A stretch of 64,000 nt of DNA from DASRWI01 sp035654655 (lineage in GTDB: Bacteria > Bacteroidota > Ignavibacteria > Ignavibacteriales > Ignavibacteriaceae): the NCBI GenBank assembly GCA_035654655.1, contig DASRWI010000016.1:124001-188000 (forward strand), given 5' to 3'. Of this stretch, positions 50,691-59,517 are shown in pieces (the stretch's first letter is position 1; each line of letters begins with the position of its first letter). A program made the position numbers and the translations under genes. The notes under the pieces were generated by a model. It was not told where the DNA came from, did not search any database, and was given only the letters and a program-made list of their open reading frames with translations.

Positions 50691-53315
50691 ATGAACGAAA
50701 TTCCAAAGGCTTATAATCCTTCCGAAGTAGAAGATAAATGGTACAAATACTGGTTAGAGCAGAATATTTTCCATTCTGAAATAGATAATTCAAAAGAACC
50801 TTATACTATAGTTATTCCCCCTCCTAATGTTACAGGTATTTTAACCTTAGGTCACGTCCTTAATAATACTATCCAGGATATCTACATCCGTACAAAGAGA
50901 ATGCAGGGATATAATGCCTGCTGGGTTCCGGGAACAGACCACGCTTCCATTGCAACTGAAAGTAAAGTAGTCCGCTATCTTAAAGAGCAAGGTATAGATA
51001 AATATGAAATTGGAAGAGAAAAATTTCTTGATGCTTGCTGGGAATGGACAAATAAATATGGCGGCATAATCATTCAGCAATTAAAAAAACTTGGTGTTAG
51101 CTGTGATTGGGAAAGAGAACGCTTTACGCTTGATGAAGATTATTATAGAAAAGTAATTGAAACTTTTGTTCAGCTTTATAAAGAAGGAAAAATCTATCGC
51201 GGTGAAAAAATAGTTAATTGGGACCCTGCTTCACGCTCTGCAATCTCTGATGAAGAAGTAAATTACCGCGAATCAAATGGTAAGCTTTGGTACATCAAAT
51301 ATCCTGTTAAAGATAGCAAAGAGTTTATTGAAGTTGCAACTACACGTCCCGAAACAATGCTTGGAGATACCGGTATTGCAGTTAATCCTAAAGATGAACG
51401 TTACAAAAATCTTATTGGGAAGTTTGCAATTCTTCCTTTAGTAGACAGAGAAATTCCAATTTTCTCTGATTGGCATGTTGAATCTGAATTTGGTACCGGT
51501 GCAGTTAAGGTAACTCCTGCTCACGACCCTAATGATTATGTTATGGGTGTTGAGCATAATCTTGAAATGATAAATATTTTTAATGAAGATGCATCAACCA
51601 ATCATAATGTACCCGAAGAGTTCCAGGGATTAGACAGATATGTTGTTCGTGAAAAAGCTATAAGCAGATTAAAAGAACAGGGCTATTTAGTAAAAGAAGA
51701 AAATTATACTAACAAAGTTGGCTATTCTGAAAGAGGCGGTGTTCCGATTGAACCTTATCTTTCTGAACAATGGTTCCTGAAGATGGAAGAAATATCCAAA
51801 CCCGCTTTAGATGTAGTAAGAAATGGTGAAGTTAATTTTCATCCAGACCATTGGAAGAAAACTTACGACCATTGGATGACCAACATAAAAGATTGGTGCA
51901 TATCCCGTCAGTTGTGGTGGGGACATCGGATTCCTGTATGGTATTGCGATGACTGCCGCAAAGAGCCAATTGTTTCTGTTGATGCACCAACGAAATGTCC
52001 TAATTGTAATTCAAAAAATTTAAGACAAGATGAAGATGTGCTTGATACCTGGACATCAAGCTGGCTTTGGGCTTATGATGTTTTCAAAACTGAAGAAGAA
52101 AAACAATATTATTATCCAACAGATTTATTAGTTACTGCCCCTGATATTATTTTCTTCTGGGTTGCACGTATGATAATTGCAGGTATGCATTTCAGAAAAG
52201 AAATTCCGTTTAAAGATGTTTACTTTACAAGTGTACTTAGAGATATGCAGGGACGCAAGATGAGCAAAACTCTTGGCAACTCTCCTGACCCGATTGAAGT
52301 AATAAATAAATATGGAGCCGATGCTTTAAGATTTACAATTATTTATTCTGCTCCGCTTGGACAAGATGTATTATTCAGTGAAGATAAATGTGAATTCGGA
52401 AGAAACTTCGCAAATAAAATTTGGAATGCAGGTCGCTTCCTTTTAATGAATGCACAAACCATTAAGATAGATAAATCATTAGCAGATAAGCATCTTGATT
52501 TTGCAGATAACTGGATAAACTCACGCTTCAATAAAACATTACGCGATTTAATAAATGCATTAGATACATTCGATATAAATGGCTCTACAAAAATTATCTA
52601 CTCATTTATATGGAATGACTTCTGCGACTGGTATATAGAATTATCCAAGAGCAGGTTATACGCAGACAATGAAGAAATAAAATCTGCAGTACTCACCCGT
52701 TCAATTATGATGTTTGAAAATCTTTTAAAGATTGCACATCCATTTATGCCATTCCTTACTGAAGAACTATGGCAGGCAATTGAAGAAAGAAAACCGGGAG
52801 AAAGTATTTCAACTTCAAAATATCCTGAAGTAAATGAAAGCTTAATCAATGAAGCTGCAGAAAAAGAAATGGACTTCGTTCAGGATATCATAAATGGAAT
52901 CAGAAACATACGCGGTGAAGCAAACATACCTCCATCAAAAGCGTTGGATGTTTTTATCAAAATAGAAAATCTATCAGAATACCAGATAGAATACATAAAA
53001 AAATTAGCTAAGTTAAATTCAATCTCCTTCAGTAGCATTATTCAACAGCCAAAGCAGAGTGCTTCATCGGTTGTTAAAGGAATTGAAATTTATGTTTCAC
53101 TTGAAGGCATTATTGATCTTGACCTTGAAAGAAAACGCTTAACAAAAGAAATTGAAAGATTAGAAGGCTCGTTAGCAGGCATCAGAAAAAAATTATCAAA
53201 TGAAAATTTTGTAAAGAATGCTGCTAAGGAAGTTGTCGAAAAGGAAAGACAAAAAGAAACAGATTGGGTTTCTAACATTAATAAGTTGAAAGACATACTT
53301 AATAATTTAAATTAA
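50691..53315 (+). CDS. valS: Valyl-tRNA synthetase
   Basis: 874 residues from ATG 50691 (an in-frame TTG nine bases upstream is unlikely). Class I landmarks: PPPNVTGILTLGHVLNN (HIGH region), CWVPGTDHASIATE, the editing domain with TTRPETMLGDTGIAVNP, the ValRS-type ISRQLWWGHRIPVWYC, and RKMSKTLGNSPDP (KMSKS loop). A C-terminal coiled-coil arm (LERKRLTKEIERLEGSLAGI) is the ValRS tRNA-binding tail. It charges tRNA-Val and edits Thr. The stop overlaps the ribosome site of the next gene, so a DinB-like protein is made from the same message. Confidence 0.97.
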   Translation: MNEIPKAYNPSEVEDKWYKYWLEQNIFHSEIDNSKEPYTIVIPPPNVTGILTLGHVLNNTIQDIYIRTKRMQGYNACWVPGTDHASIATESKVVRYLKEQGIDKYEIGREKFLDACWEWTNKYGGIIIQQLKKLGVSCDWERERFTLDEDYYRKVIETFVQLYKEGKIYRGEKIVNWDPASRSAISDEEVNYRESNGKLWYIKYPVKDSKEFIEVATTRPETMLGDTGIAVNPKDERYKNLIGKFAILPLVDREIPIFSDWHVESEFGTGAVKVTPAHDPNDYVMGVEHNLEMINIFNEDASTNHNVPEEFQGLDRYVVREKAISRLKEQGYLVKEENYTNKVGYSERGGVPIEPYLSEQWFLKMEEISKPALDVVRNGEVNFHPDHWKKTYDHWMTNIKDWCISRQLWWGHRIPVWYCDDCRKEPIVSVDAPTKCPNCNSKNLRQDEDVLDTWTSSWLWAYDVFKTEEEKQYYYPTDLLVTAPDIIFFWVARMIIAGMHFRKEIPFKDVYFTSVLRDMQGRKMSKTLGNSPDPIEVINKYGADALRFTIIYSAPLGQDVLFSEDKCEFGRNFANKIWNAGRFLLMNAQTIKIDKSLADKHLDFADNWINSRFNKTLRDLINALDTFDINGSTKIIYSFIWNDFCDWYIELSKSRLYADNEEIKSAVLTRSIMMFENLLKIAHPFMPFLTEELWQAIEERKPGESISTSKYPEVNESLINEAAEKEMDFVQDIINGIRNIRGEANIPPSKALDVFIKIENLSEYQIEYIKKLAKLNSISFSSIIQQPKQSASSVVKGIEIYVSLEGIIDLDLERKRLTKEIERLEGSLAGIRKKLSNENFVKNAAKEVVEKERQKETDWVSNINKLKDILNNLN

Positions 53316-53326
53316 GGAGTAACTAA

Positions 53327-53827
53327 GTGTATCGTACAATATCAGACTTTCTTGAAGACTGGAAAAATGAATCCGAAGCAACTCTAAAAATCTTTAGTGC
53401 TTTAGATAATAATTCATTGAACATAAAATTTAATGGATATAACAGAACATTAGGAAAAATTGCCTGGCACATAACCTTAATGCTTCCTGAAATGGGAGAA
53501 ACATTTAACCTTCCACTTAAATCAATGATAAAGGATGCTCCACAGCCTGAAACAATTGAAGAAATTAATAATACATATAAACTTGCCTCAGAAGAATTAG
53601 CAGAGCTAATTAAAAACAGCTGGACAGATACTTCATTAACTGAAGTAAAAACAGTTTATGGTCAGACCTTCTCAAATCAGACTGGTTTAAATATGTTAGT
53701 AAAGCATCAGATACACCACAGAGGACAATTAACAGTATTAATGAGACTGGCAGGATTGAAAGTGCCAGGCATATACGGACCTGCAAAAGAAGAGTGGTCT
53801 GCATTAGGCATGCCTGAAGTGGAGTAA
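53327..53827 (+). CDS. DinB-family metal-binding protein
   Basis: 166 residues, GTG start at 53327 with AAGGAG at 53313-53318. DinB four-helix bundles use three His as a metal site: WHITL (His near residue 49) and HQIHHRGQL (two His near residues 129 and 133) fit it. DinB proteins are often thiol transferases or detoxifying enzymes acting with bacillithiol or mycothiol in Firmicutes and Actinobacteria; in this group substrates are unknown. It follows valS closely but has no evident link to translation. Confidence 0.8.
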   Translation: MYRTISDFLEDWKNESEATLKIFSALDNNSLNIKFNGYNRTLGKIAWHITLMLPEMGETFNLPLKSMIKDAPQPETIEEINNTYKLASEELAELIKNSWTDTSLTEVKTVYGQTFSNQTGLNMLVKHQIHHRGQLTVLMRLAGLKVPGIYGPAKEEWSALGMPEVE

Positions 53828-53838
53828 AAAGAAAAAAA

Positions 53839-53984
53839 TGTCATCGCAGCGAGTGCTCCCCCTTGAGGGGATTAAAGCACGAGCGTAGCGATCTCTGACA
53901 TAGTGAAGGTAGAAAGAAAATTTAGGCAGCAATAAGTCATTCTGAGCGAAGCGTAAGAATCTCTGACACAGTGAAGGTAGAAAG
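53839..53984. repeat. Interspersed hairpin repeats left of the GIY-YIG gene
   Basis: Copy A (53839-53901) runs TGTCATCGCAGCGAGTGCTC, CCCCTTGAGGGG, AAAGCACGAGCGTAGCGATC, TCTGACA: nested complementary arms. A shorter copy (53936-53984) reads GTCATTCTGAGCGAAGCGTA then AGAATCTCTGACAC. Both end in the same tail AGTGAAGGTAGAAAG. Further copies stand at 54300-54685 and 55123-55190. Confidence 0.8.
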
Positions 53985-53992
53985 AATAAAAG

Positions 53993-54286
53993 ATGTTAAT
54001 AAACAATTGCTATGTTTATATACTTACTAATAAAAACATCTCTGTGTTATATACTGGAGTGACAAATAATTTAGAAAGAAGGATTTACGAACATAAAAAT
54101 AAATTAAATGAAGGCTTCACTAAAAAATTTAATGTTAACAAATTAGTTTATTTTGAATTGTTTAACGATATGCAGAGTGCAATTATTAGAGAAAAGCAAA
54201 TCAAAATAAAGTCCAGACATGGCAAAATACAATTAATCAACTCTATCAATCCCGAATGGAAAGAACTAATAGTAACTTTTCCCTAG
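53993..54286 (+). CDS. Small GIY-YIG nuclease-superfamily protein (YhbQ-like)
   Basis: 97 residues, a single GIY-YIG domain: CYVYILTNKNISVLYTGVTNN (Tyr-x-Tyr and Tyr-Thr-Gly), LERRIYEHKNK with the catalytic Arg, and EKQIKIKSR with the Glu that binds metal. Stand-alone proteins of this type (UPF0213) are common in Bacteroidota; most have no known job. The gene is embedded in hairpin repeats on both sides, and about 30 bases of its own 3' end are repeated 230 bases downstream (54486-54514), which points to the gene and the repeats moving or duplicating together. Confidence 0.85.
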   Translation: MLINNCYVYILTNKNISVLYTGVTNNLERRIYEHKNKLNEGFTKKFNVNKLVYFELFNDMQSAIIREKQIKIKSRHGKIQLINSINPEWKELIVTFP

Positions 54287-54682
54287 GCATCTTAACCAAT
54301 ATATGTCAGAGATCCCCGCGGTTGTCCTAAATGCACCGCACAAGGCGGAGGACTCCCTTGGGATGACATCTTTGGTGCTTCGCTCGTAAATGTCATCGCA
54401 GCGAGTGCTCCACCTTGAGGGGAATAAAGCACGAGAGTAAAGATCTCTGAAATAGTAAAAGATAGAATCGCTAATTAGAAACTGTATGGAAAGAACTAAT
54501 GTAACTTTTCCCTAGGCATCTTGACCAACATATGTCAGAGATCCCTGCGGTAGTCCTAAATGCGCCGCACAAGACGGAGGACTCCCTTGGGATGACATCT
54601 TTGGTGCTTCGCTTGCAATGAGTCATCGCAGCGAGTGCTCCCCCTTGAGGGGATTAAAGCACGAGCGTAGCGATCTCTGACA
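54256..54682. repeat. Direct duplication of GIY-YIG gene end plus hairpin repeats
   Basis: Two ~200-base units, 54256-54452 and 54484-54682, match in order: TGGAAAGAACTAAT then GTAACTTTTCCCTAGGCATC (end of the GIY-YIG gene), TATGTCAGAGATCCC, a hairpin around CCGCACAAG and CGGAGGACTCCCTTGGGATG, TTTGGTGCTTCGCT, and finally a copy of the TCATCGCAGCGAGTGCTC element. The second unit keeps the intact element; the first has small changes. Confidence 0.85.
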
Positions 54683-54723
54683 TATGTATGAGTAGAACTA
54701 CAAAGTAAATGTCAATATAGTTT

Positions 54724-55098
54724 TCACTTCATCATCACCATCTTCTTAGTATCTAAAAACTCCCCTGACTGTATTTGATAGAAGTAAATACCTGAAGTTA
54801 AATTATTTCCATCAAACTCTACTTCATATTCACCTGAAGGTTTTTCTTCATTAACAAGTTGAGTAATTTCTTTTCCTAAAACATTAAAAACTTTTATGCT
54901 AACCAATCCTTGCTTAGGTAAAGTATATTTTATTTTTGTAGAAGGATTAAAAGGATTAGGGTAATTTTGTTCTAGTGAATATTGAAATGGTAAATTATTT
55001 TCTTTCTGAGAAGTAACATACTGCCAACTTGGTTCCAGGTATAACCACCATCTGTAATTAAATTTTATTCCTACCTTGTAAGTTGATGAAGAATACAT
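54724..55098 (-). pseudogene. Truncated T9SS cargo protein with C-terminal sorting domain
   Basis: 124 codons without a signal peptide or catalytic part. After a 30-residue stretch come YSLEQNYPNPFNPSTKIKYT, VSIKVFNVLGKEITQLVNEE, SGEYEVEFDGNNLTSGIYFY and the basic end DTKKMVMMK: a complete type IX secretion type A sorting domain, which is normally at the end of a large secreted protein. The N-terminal remainder is missing; the frame begins where hairpin repeats (55123-55190) stand, so a repeat-linked rearrangement probably removed it. Without a signal peptide it should not be exported. Confidence 0.7.
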
Positions 55099-55122
55099 AT
55101 AACATTACTCTCTACAAAAAAA

Positions 55123-55190
55123 ATGTCATCCTGAGGGTAGTCCTCCGCCTTGGGCGGTGCATTAAGGACGACCGTAAGGATCTCTGACAT
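55123..55190. repeat. Interspersed hairpin repeat
   Basis: ATGTCATCCTGAGGGTAGTC, CTCCGCCTTGGGCGG, then AAGGACGACCGTAAGGATCT and CTGACAT: same ends (TGTCAT ... ATCTCTGACAT) as the copies at 53839-53984 and 54300-54685 with a different central stem. Confidence 0.75.
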
Positions 55191-55210
55191 AGTGTTTGTT
55201 AGAATGTTAA

Positions 55211-55272
55211 GCTTCGGGCTTCTCGGTACATTTTCTTTGCTCCGCTCAGAAAACACTCGAAGACCCTTCACT
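55211..55272. repeat. Paired-hairpin dispersed repeat, copy 5 (half element)
   Basis: Only one hairpin: CTTCGGGCTTCTCGGTACAT and TTTCTTTG pair with CAGAAAACACTCGAAGACCC. Matches the second hairpin of copy 4. Confidence 0.7.
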
Positions 55273-55300
55273 CTTTTAAACTACTAATAACGAGATTTTT

Positions 55301-56784
55301 TTACACTACTTTCCACTCTCCTTGATAGGTACTTCTCCTTATTCGAACCCAGTTCCAGTAAACAACTGCATCTCCTTTGTTTGTTGAGCGTCCTATTCTT
55401 TTCTTTATTTCTTCCTTCGGTTCTATTGCAATTTTTCCATTCCGCAAAAACCATTTGATAGAGGTAAGGTCTGTTATTAGTTCATTATCATTTGGTATTA
55501 TAATTCTTTTTAATCTTAAGTCTTCTCTTAATTGCCAGTACATCTGTGAGCGTAAATTAATAAAATTTTCTGCTGAGTTTATCTTTACCGGAGAAGATGC
55601 ACTTAATATATTAACTACCTTTATGTTAATTTCCTTTAATGCGTTTATTGTACCCGCACCTACTCCTATGCCATCAACCCCAACTTTATCAGCAGATATT
55701 TTATAATCATTCATATACCTTACAATATCTCTTTTCCCAAGTATTCCGCTATCCGGACATTGAAATGCATTAACCTCTATCAGTTTATTCCCTTTTCCTA
55801 AAGCTATTGCTGCTTTATCTCCTGTTTCGCTATTGGCAGCATCCACACCAAGTGCATAGTCACCATCCATATATTCATTGTCTTTTGCATCAATGCACCA
55901 TTCAACCTGAATAAGACTATCAATGCTTTGCATTGGTGATATCCCACGAGCTCTTGATAAATATAACGGACTTTCTTCTCCATACCTTACCTTCATTCTG
56001 TTTATACCTTCCATTGATGCTGCTCCCGGAATTAACAATGAATTTTTACATACAACATTGGGATGGTCAAATGCAGATATTATTATATGCTCAACATTAT
56101 CAAGCATACAAAAGCGGTGAAGATTATCAAGCTGGTTATCAGGATTGCCAAATGCAAGCATTAAATTGTTTGATGATGTGCAGGTGTTTTGCAATGCGGT
56201 AATTACAGACATAGGAATGCCGGGTGTTTCTTCAAGAATTATTAGCATATTCTCTGCGTGAAATCCCTGAGCTTTAGTTGCAGATTCTTCATCAGCTTTT
56301 ATTCCTGCTGCAAAGCCAAGAGCAATGCGGTTATCGTTTCCATAGTTCAACCTCAATCTAAGCTTAAGCAGTTCACCTTTATTAAACAGCGGATATAAAT
56401 TTCTTATTTCCTTCCAAAGATGAAGAGAAAGCTGCTCCTGTTTTGGAGCAGTTGTAACCACAATTGAATTAGGAAAGCACTCAATAAACCAGAAGGTAAT
56501 TAAAGCACCAATAAAAGTTTTACCTGTACCTGTAGCGGATTCAACTCCTACCCATTTTTTATTTACCAATGCATTAACCACTTTAATAAAAGGGTCCGGA
56601 GTTCCATCCCAAGTGTGCTCTTATACTCAGGATGTAGACTCCAGTTTATTGTTTCTTTTTTTATTGATAATCTTTCTTCAAAGTAATCAAGGGGATGTTC
56701 ACGGTAGTGATTAATTTTTTCAGAGGCTAATTCCTTTGCAGCAATAGTTAGTCTTATTAAATCCCTGTAAGTAAAGCTGCTCAT
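55301..56784 (-). pseudogene. Phage terminase large subunit, interrupted by a frameshift
   Basis: Two overlapping frames make one TerL. The first (56784 to ~56620) starts MSSFTYRDLIRLTIAAKELA and includes HPLDYFEERLSIKKETINWS and HPEYK. The second carries on with HTWDGTPDPFIKVVNALV, then Walker A VESATGTGKT, Walker B MLIILEE, and the nuclease half (YALGVDAANSETGDK, VGVDGIGVGAG and GDAVVYWNW). The junction near 56616-56624 needs a one-base deletion or two-base insertion: EYK is followed by two extra bases before His-Thr-Trp. Terminases cut and package phage DNA. Whether the break is real, a sequencing slip or a programmed shift cannot be told here; the rest has intact motifs. Confidence 0.8.
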
Positions 56785-57248
56785 TTCTTTTTCCCTTTAA
56801 CATCTATCTTTAGATTTGAAAGCAAGGTATTCAATTGTTCAGTGTTTAATGAGTTCAGATGTTTAACAATTTCAAGAATTTCTTTGGTGGATTTTCCTTT
56901 TGCATTTTTATTATACAAGCCGCATAAGGTATCTCTATCCTTCATTATGGTTAATGCAAAGTTGTACATCTTCGTACTCTTGGCAATTCGCAAAAGAAAC
57001 TCTCTGTCAATCAAAGCTCTTATCATTGCCTTCTTTTTAAGAATGGCTGTGCACTCAGCTACTTCTTTTGATGCTGTTTTTATATATCCTAATGCATCCG
57101 ATTGAGGAAGGAGGAATTCACTTACAACTTTATTAAGCAATTCTTTTTTGTTTTCGCGGTTAGTTAGTTTAGGGTCTTCAAGCAGGATTAAAACAATGCC
57201 GTTGATGATATCCCGTTCAGTTCTTTCTGTCTTAGTTTTCTTCTTCAT
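56781..57248 (-). CDS. Probable phage terminase small subunit
   Basis: 155 residues. It overlaps the large-subunit start by four bases (ATGA) and precedes it, the classical TerS-TerL order. The sequence is lysine-rich and mainly helical (ERDIINGIVLILLEDPKL, EFLLPQSDALGYIKTASKEV, AECTAILKKKAMIRALIDRE) and begins with a basic tail, as expected for a DNA-recognition subunit, but similarity to a named family is not recognised. The call rests mostly on position. Confidence 0.5.
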   Translation of the reverse strand: MKKKTKTERTERDIINGIVLILLEDPKLTNRENKKELLNKVVSEFLLPQSDALGYIKTASKEVAECTAILKKKAMIRALIDREFLLRIAKSTKMYNFALTIMKDRDTLCGLYNKNAKGKSTKEILEIVKHLNSLNTEQLNTLLSNLKIDVKGKKK

Positions 57249-57376
57249 TATATCTCCATAAAATGGAAGGCAGTATAAAATGAGGAAGAAACTATTTCAT
57301 CCTAATCTTTTTTAGGATGACTTGCATTGTTAGTTTATAAAAATTTTGTCCTGAAAAAATTTAAGGATGAAATGAA

Positions 57377-58549
57377 ATGAAAAAAAATTTAATAAAAGCA
57401 GACCTGCTTAAAACTAGCTCCACTTCATTATTTAAAAGAACCATTGAACCGGAGGGAGTTCAACCCGCACCTTACAACAATGAACAGCTTGCAGAAATTT
57501 ATTCTTACAATGGCTATCATTCAAAATGTATTAACCTGAAATCAATGTTGACATCGGGATTAGGTTATGAAGTATTCAGTGTAATCAATCATATAGATGA
57601 AATAAATAAACTGAATAAATTCATAAACGAACATTACTCTAACACCGGATTATCATTAGTTGAATTGCTTTACAGGTTCCAGACAGATTATGAAATTTTT
57701 GGCAATGCTTATCTTGAGGTTGTGCGCAACAGCGTGGGAGAAGTCTCAGCACTTTTTCATCTCCCTGCAAAAGATATGCGAATAGCAGTGAAGAATAACA
57801 AACAGTATGCAGTGCAGATAATAAATGGAAGTGAAATTTGCTTTTCTGAGTTCGGCAAACGTGAAGGTGGAATGAATGAATTCATTAGCATAAAAAATTA
57901 TAATCCGCTAAGCAGATTTTATGGACAGCCGGAATATATGGGAGCGTTAAGCAGCATCGTGCTGGACAGGTACTCAGTTGAATTTAACATTAACAAGTTC
58001 AACAACAATGCAGTTCCTGAGTCAATTATATTTATCAAGGGTGGAATTCTTGGCAAAGATGCTAAAATGAAAATCAAAGATTTCTTCACCAACAATTTCA
58101 AAGGATTAGAAAATAGAGGACGTTCTTTAATTCTGGAGACTGAAGATGAGAAATCAACTATTGAAGTTAAAGCGGTATCTCAGCCTGTAAATGAAGCATC
58201 ATATAATGTGCTGAGAGAAAATTGCAGAGATGAAATTATTGCAGCACACGGAATTCCTAGAAGAATGCTTGGAATGAGCGATGGTGGAAGTCTGGGTGGA
58301 TACAATGAAACAAGAAATCAGTTAAAGATATTTCAGGAATGCGTAATTACACCAAGACAGAAAAAGCTGGAATATATTTTGAATGACCTAATAATCAAAA
58401 AAGGATTGGATTTACATTCAGTAGAAATAAAGTTAAATCAGCTTTATGTTGAAAATCCTGAAGCAGATGCAAAGTTTTATGAAATTATGATAAAAGCAGG
58501 TATATTAACAACCGATGAAGCAAGAAAAGAATTAGGATATTCCGTTTAA
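57377..58549 (+). CDS. Phage portal protein (PBSX-type)
   Basis: 390 residues. PAPYNNEQLAEIYSYNGYHS, KCINLKSMLTSGLGYEV, YEIFGNAYLEVVRN, FHLPAKDMRIA, NPLSRFYGQPEYMGALSSIV and HGIPRRMLGMSDGGSLGGYN are in the usual order for PBSX-family portals, the ring at the phage head vertex through which DNA passes. It appears full length. It is divergent from terS-terL with 128 bases between, whereas phage genomes normally run terS, terL, portal in one direction. Its stop TAA overlaps the ATG of rluE. No capsid, protease or tail gene follows. Confidence 0.85.
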   Translation: MKKNLIKADLLKTSSTSLFKRTIEPEGVQPAPYNNEQLAEIYSYNGYHSKCINLKSMLTSGLGYEVFSVINHIDEINKLNKFINEHYSNTGLSLVELLYRFQTDYEIFGNAYLEVVRNSVGEVSALFHLPAKDMRIAVKNNKQYAVQIINGSEICFSEFGKREGGMNEFISIKNYNPLSRFYGQPEYMGALSSIVLDRYSVEFNINKFNNNAVPESIIFIKGGILGKDAKMKIKDFFTNNFKGLENRGRSLILETEDEKSTIEVKAVSQPVNEASYNVLRENCRDEIIAAHGIPRRMLGMSDGGSLGGYNETRNQLKIFQECVITPRQKKLEYILNDLIIKKGLDLHSVEIKLNQLYVENPEADAKFYEIMIKAGILTTDEARKELGYSV

Positions 58550-59121
58550 TGGCTGCACATAAATATTATATTATAAACAAACCTTATAATGTACTATCAC
58601 AATTTACAGATGACAGTGGAAAGCAAACACTGTCATCTTTTTATAAATTCCCAAAAGATGTTTATCCTATCGGTAGATTAGACTACGACAGCGAAGGTTT
58701 ACTGATTCTTACCAATGATAAGAAATTAAATTCATACTTGTTAAATCCATATAATAAACACGAGCGTGAATACTACGTGCAGGTAGAGGGAATACCTACC
58801 AAAGAAAGCTTAGAGCAATTTGAAAAAGGAATAATAATACAGTATTACAAAACCTTACCAGCTAAAGCAAAAATAATAGAAGAACCAAAACTATGGGAGC
58901 GCAGCACACCAATAAGATTCAGACAAAACATCCCGACAACCTGGCTTTCAATTATTTTGTATGAAGGAAAGAATAGGCAAGTCCGCAAAATGACTGCTGC
59001 AATAGGACATCCAACACTCCGCTTAGTAAGAGTAAGAATAAAAAATATTTTACTTGGCAATTTACAACCAGGAGAAGTAAGGGAGTTGAGAGAAGAGGAA
59101 GTGAAGAGATTGTTGATGTAA
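58549..59121 (+). CDS. rluE: 23S rRNA pseudouridine synthase, RluE/RsuA family
   Basis: 190 residues without an S4 domain, as in RluE, which makes pseudouridine 2457 of 23S rRNA. GRLDYDSEGLLILTND has the catalytic Asp45, NPYNKHEREYYVQVEG and YEGKNRQVRKMTAAIGHPTLRLVR are the other family motifs. The start ATG overlaps the portal stop (TAATG), so no separate ribosome site or promoter is seen; translation may be coupled to a phage-type gene. The protein itself looks complete. Confidence 0.92.
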   Translation: MAAHKYYIINKPYNVLSQFTDDSGKQTLSSFYKFPKDVYPIGRLDYDSEGLLILTNDKKLNSYLLNPYNKHEREYYVQVEGIPTKESLEQFEKGIIIQYYKTLPAKAKIIEEPKLWERSTPIRFRQNIPTTWLSIILYEGKNRQVRKMTAAIGHPTLRLVRVRIKNILLGNLQPGEVRELREEEVKRLLM

Positions 59122-59500
59122 GTGTGTGTCGTTGCGAGGAGCCCTATGACAGCTTGCCCCTATGGGGAAGCAATCCCTGATTTTCATTTAAGCCCATGAC
59201 TTTAGTCATGGGTATATTATTAATAGTTACCCATCCCCCTGCCCCCTTCCCTGAATAAGGAAGGGGGAAATAGCAATATCATCTCCTTACCCATAACTAA
59301 AGTTATGGGATACATAAGATTGTGTGGTTGCTAGGAGTACTACAACTGTTTGTCCCTATGGAGAAGCAATCTCTGGATTTTTATTTTACCCATGACTTTA
59401 GTCATGGGGAAACAACCAGTCCCATCTCAATGACACTGTTTTTATAACTTCAACGTTCCTAAACTTTTCTTATATTTACTACTTAAATTTTTGCGCTTTT
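59122..59500. repeat. Cluster of palindromic intergenic repeats
   Basis: CCCATGACTTTAGTCATGGG occurs at 59193-59212 and 59389-59408 (and at 61169-61188), with the variant CCCATAACTAAAGTTATGGG at 59290-59309. Two copies of a GTTGCGAGGAG/GTTGCTAGGAG ... GAAGCAATC element (59128-59180 and 59326-59375) and one strong hairpin CCCCCTTCC/GGAAGGGGG (59243-59268) fill the rest. No gene. Confidence 0.8.
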
Positions 59501-59517
59501 AGGAGGATTAGAAAATC
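59501..59517 (+). promoter_or_regulatory. Ribosome site and ATC start of GlyRS
   Basis: AGGAGG, eight-base spacer ATTAGAAA and then ATC GAA AAG AAA. The strong complementarity to 16S rRNA and ideal distance mark ATC as the start. Confidence 0.7.
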
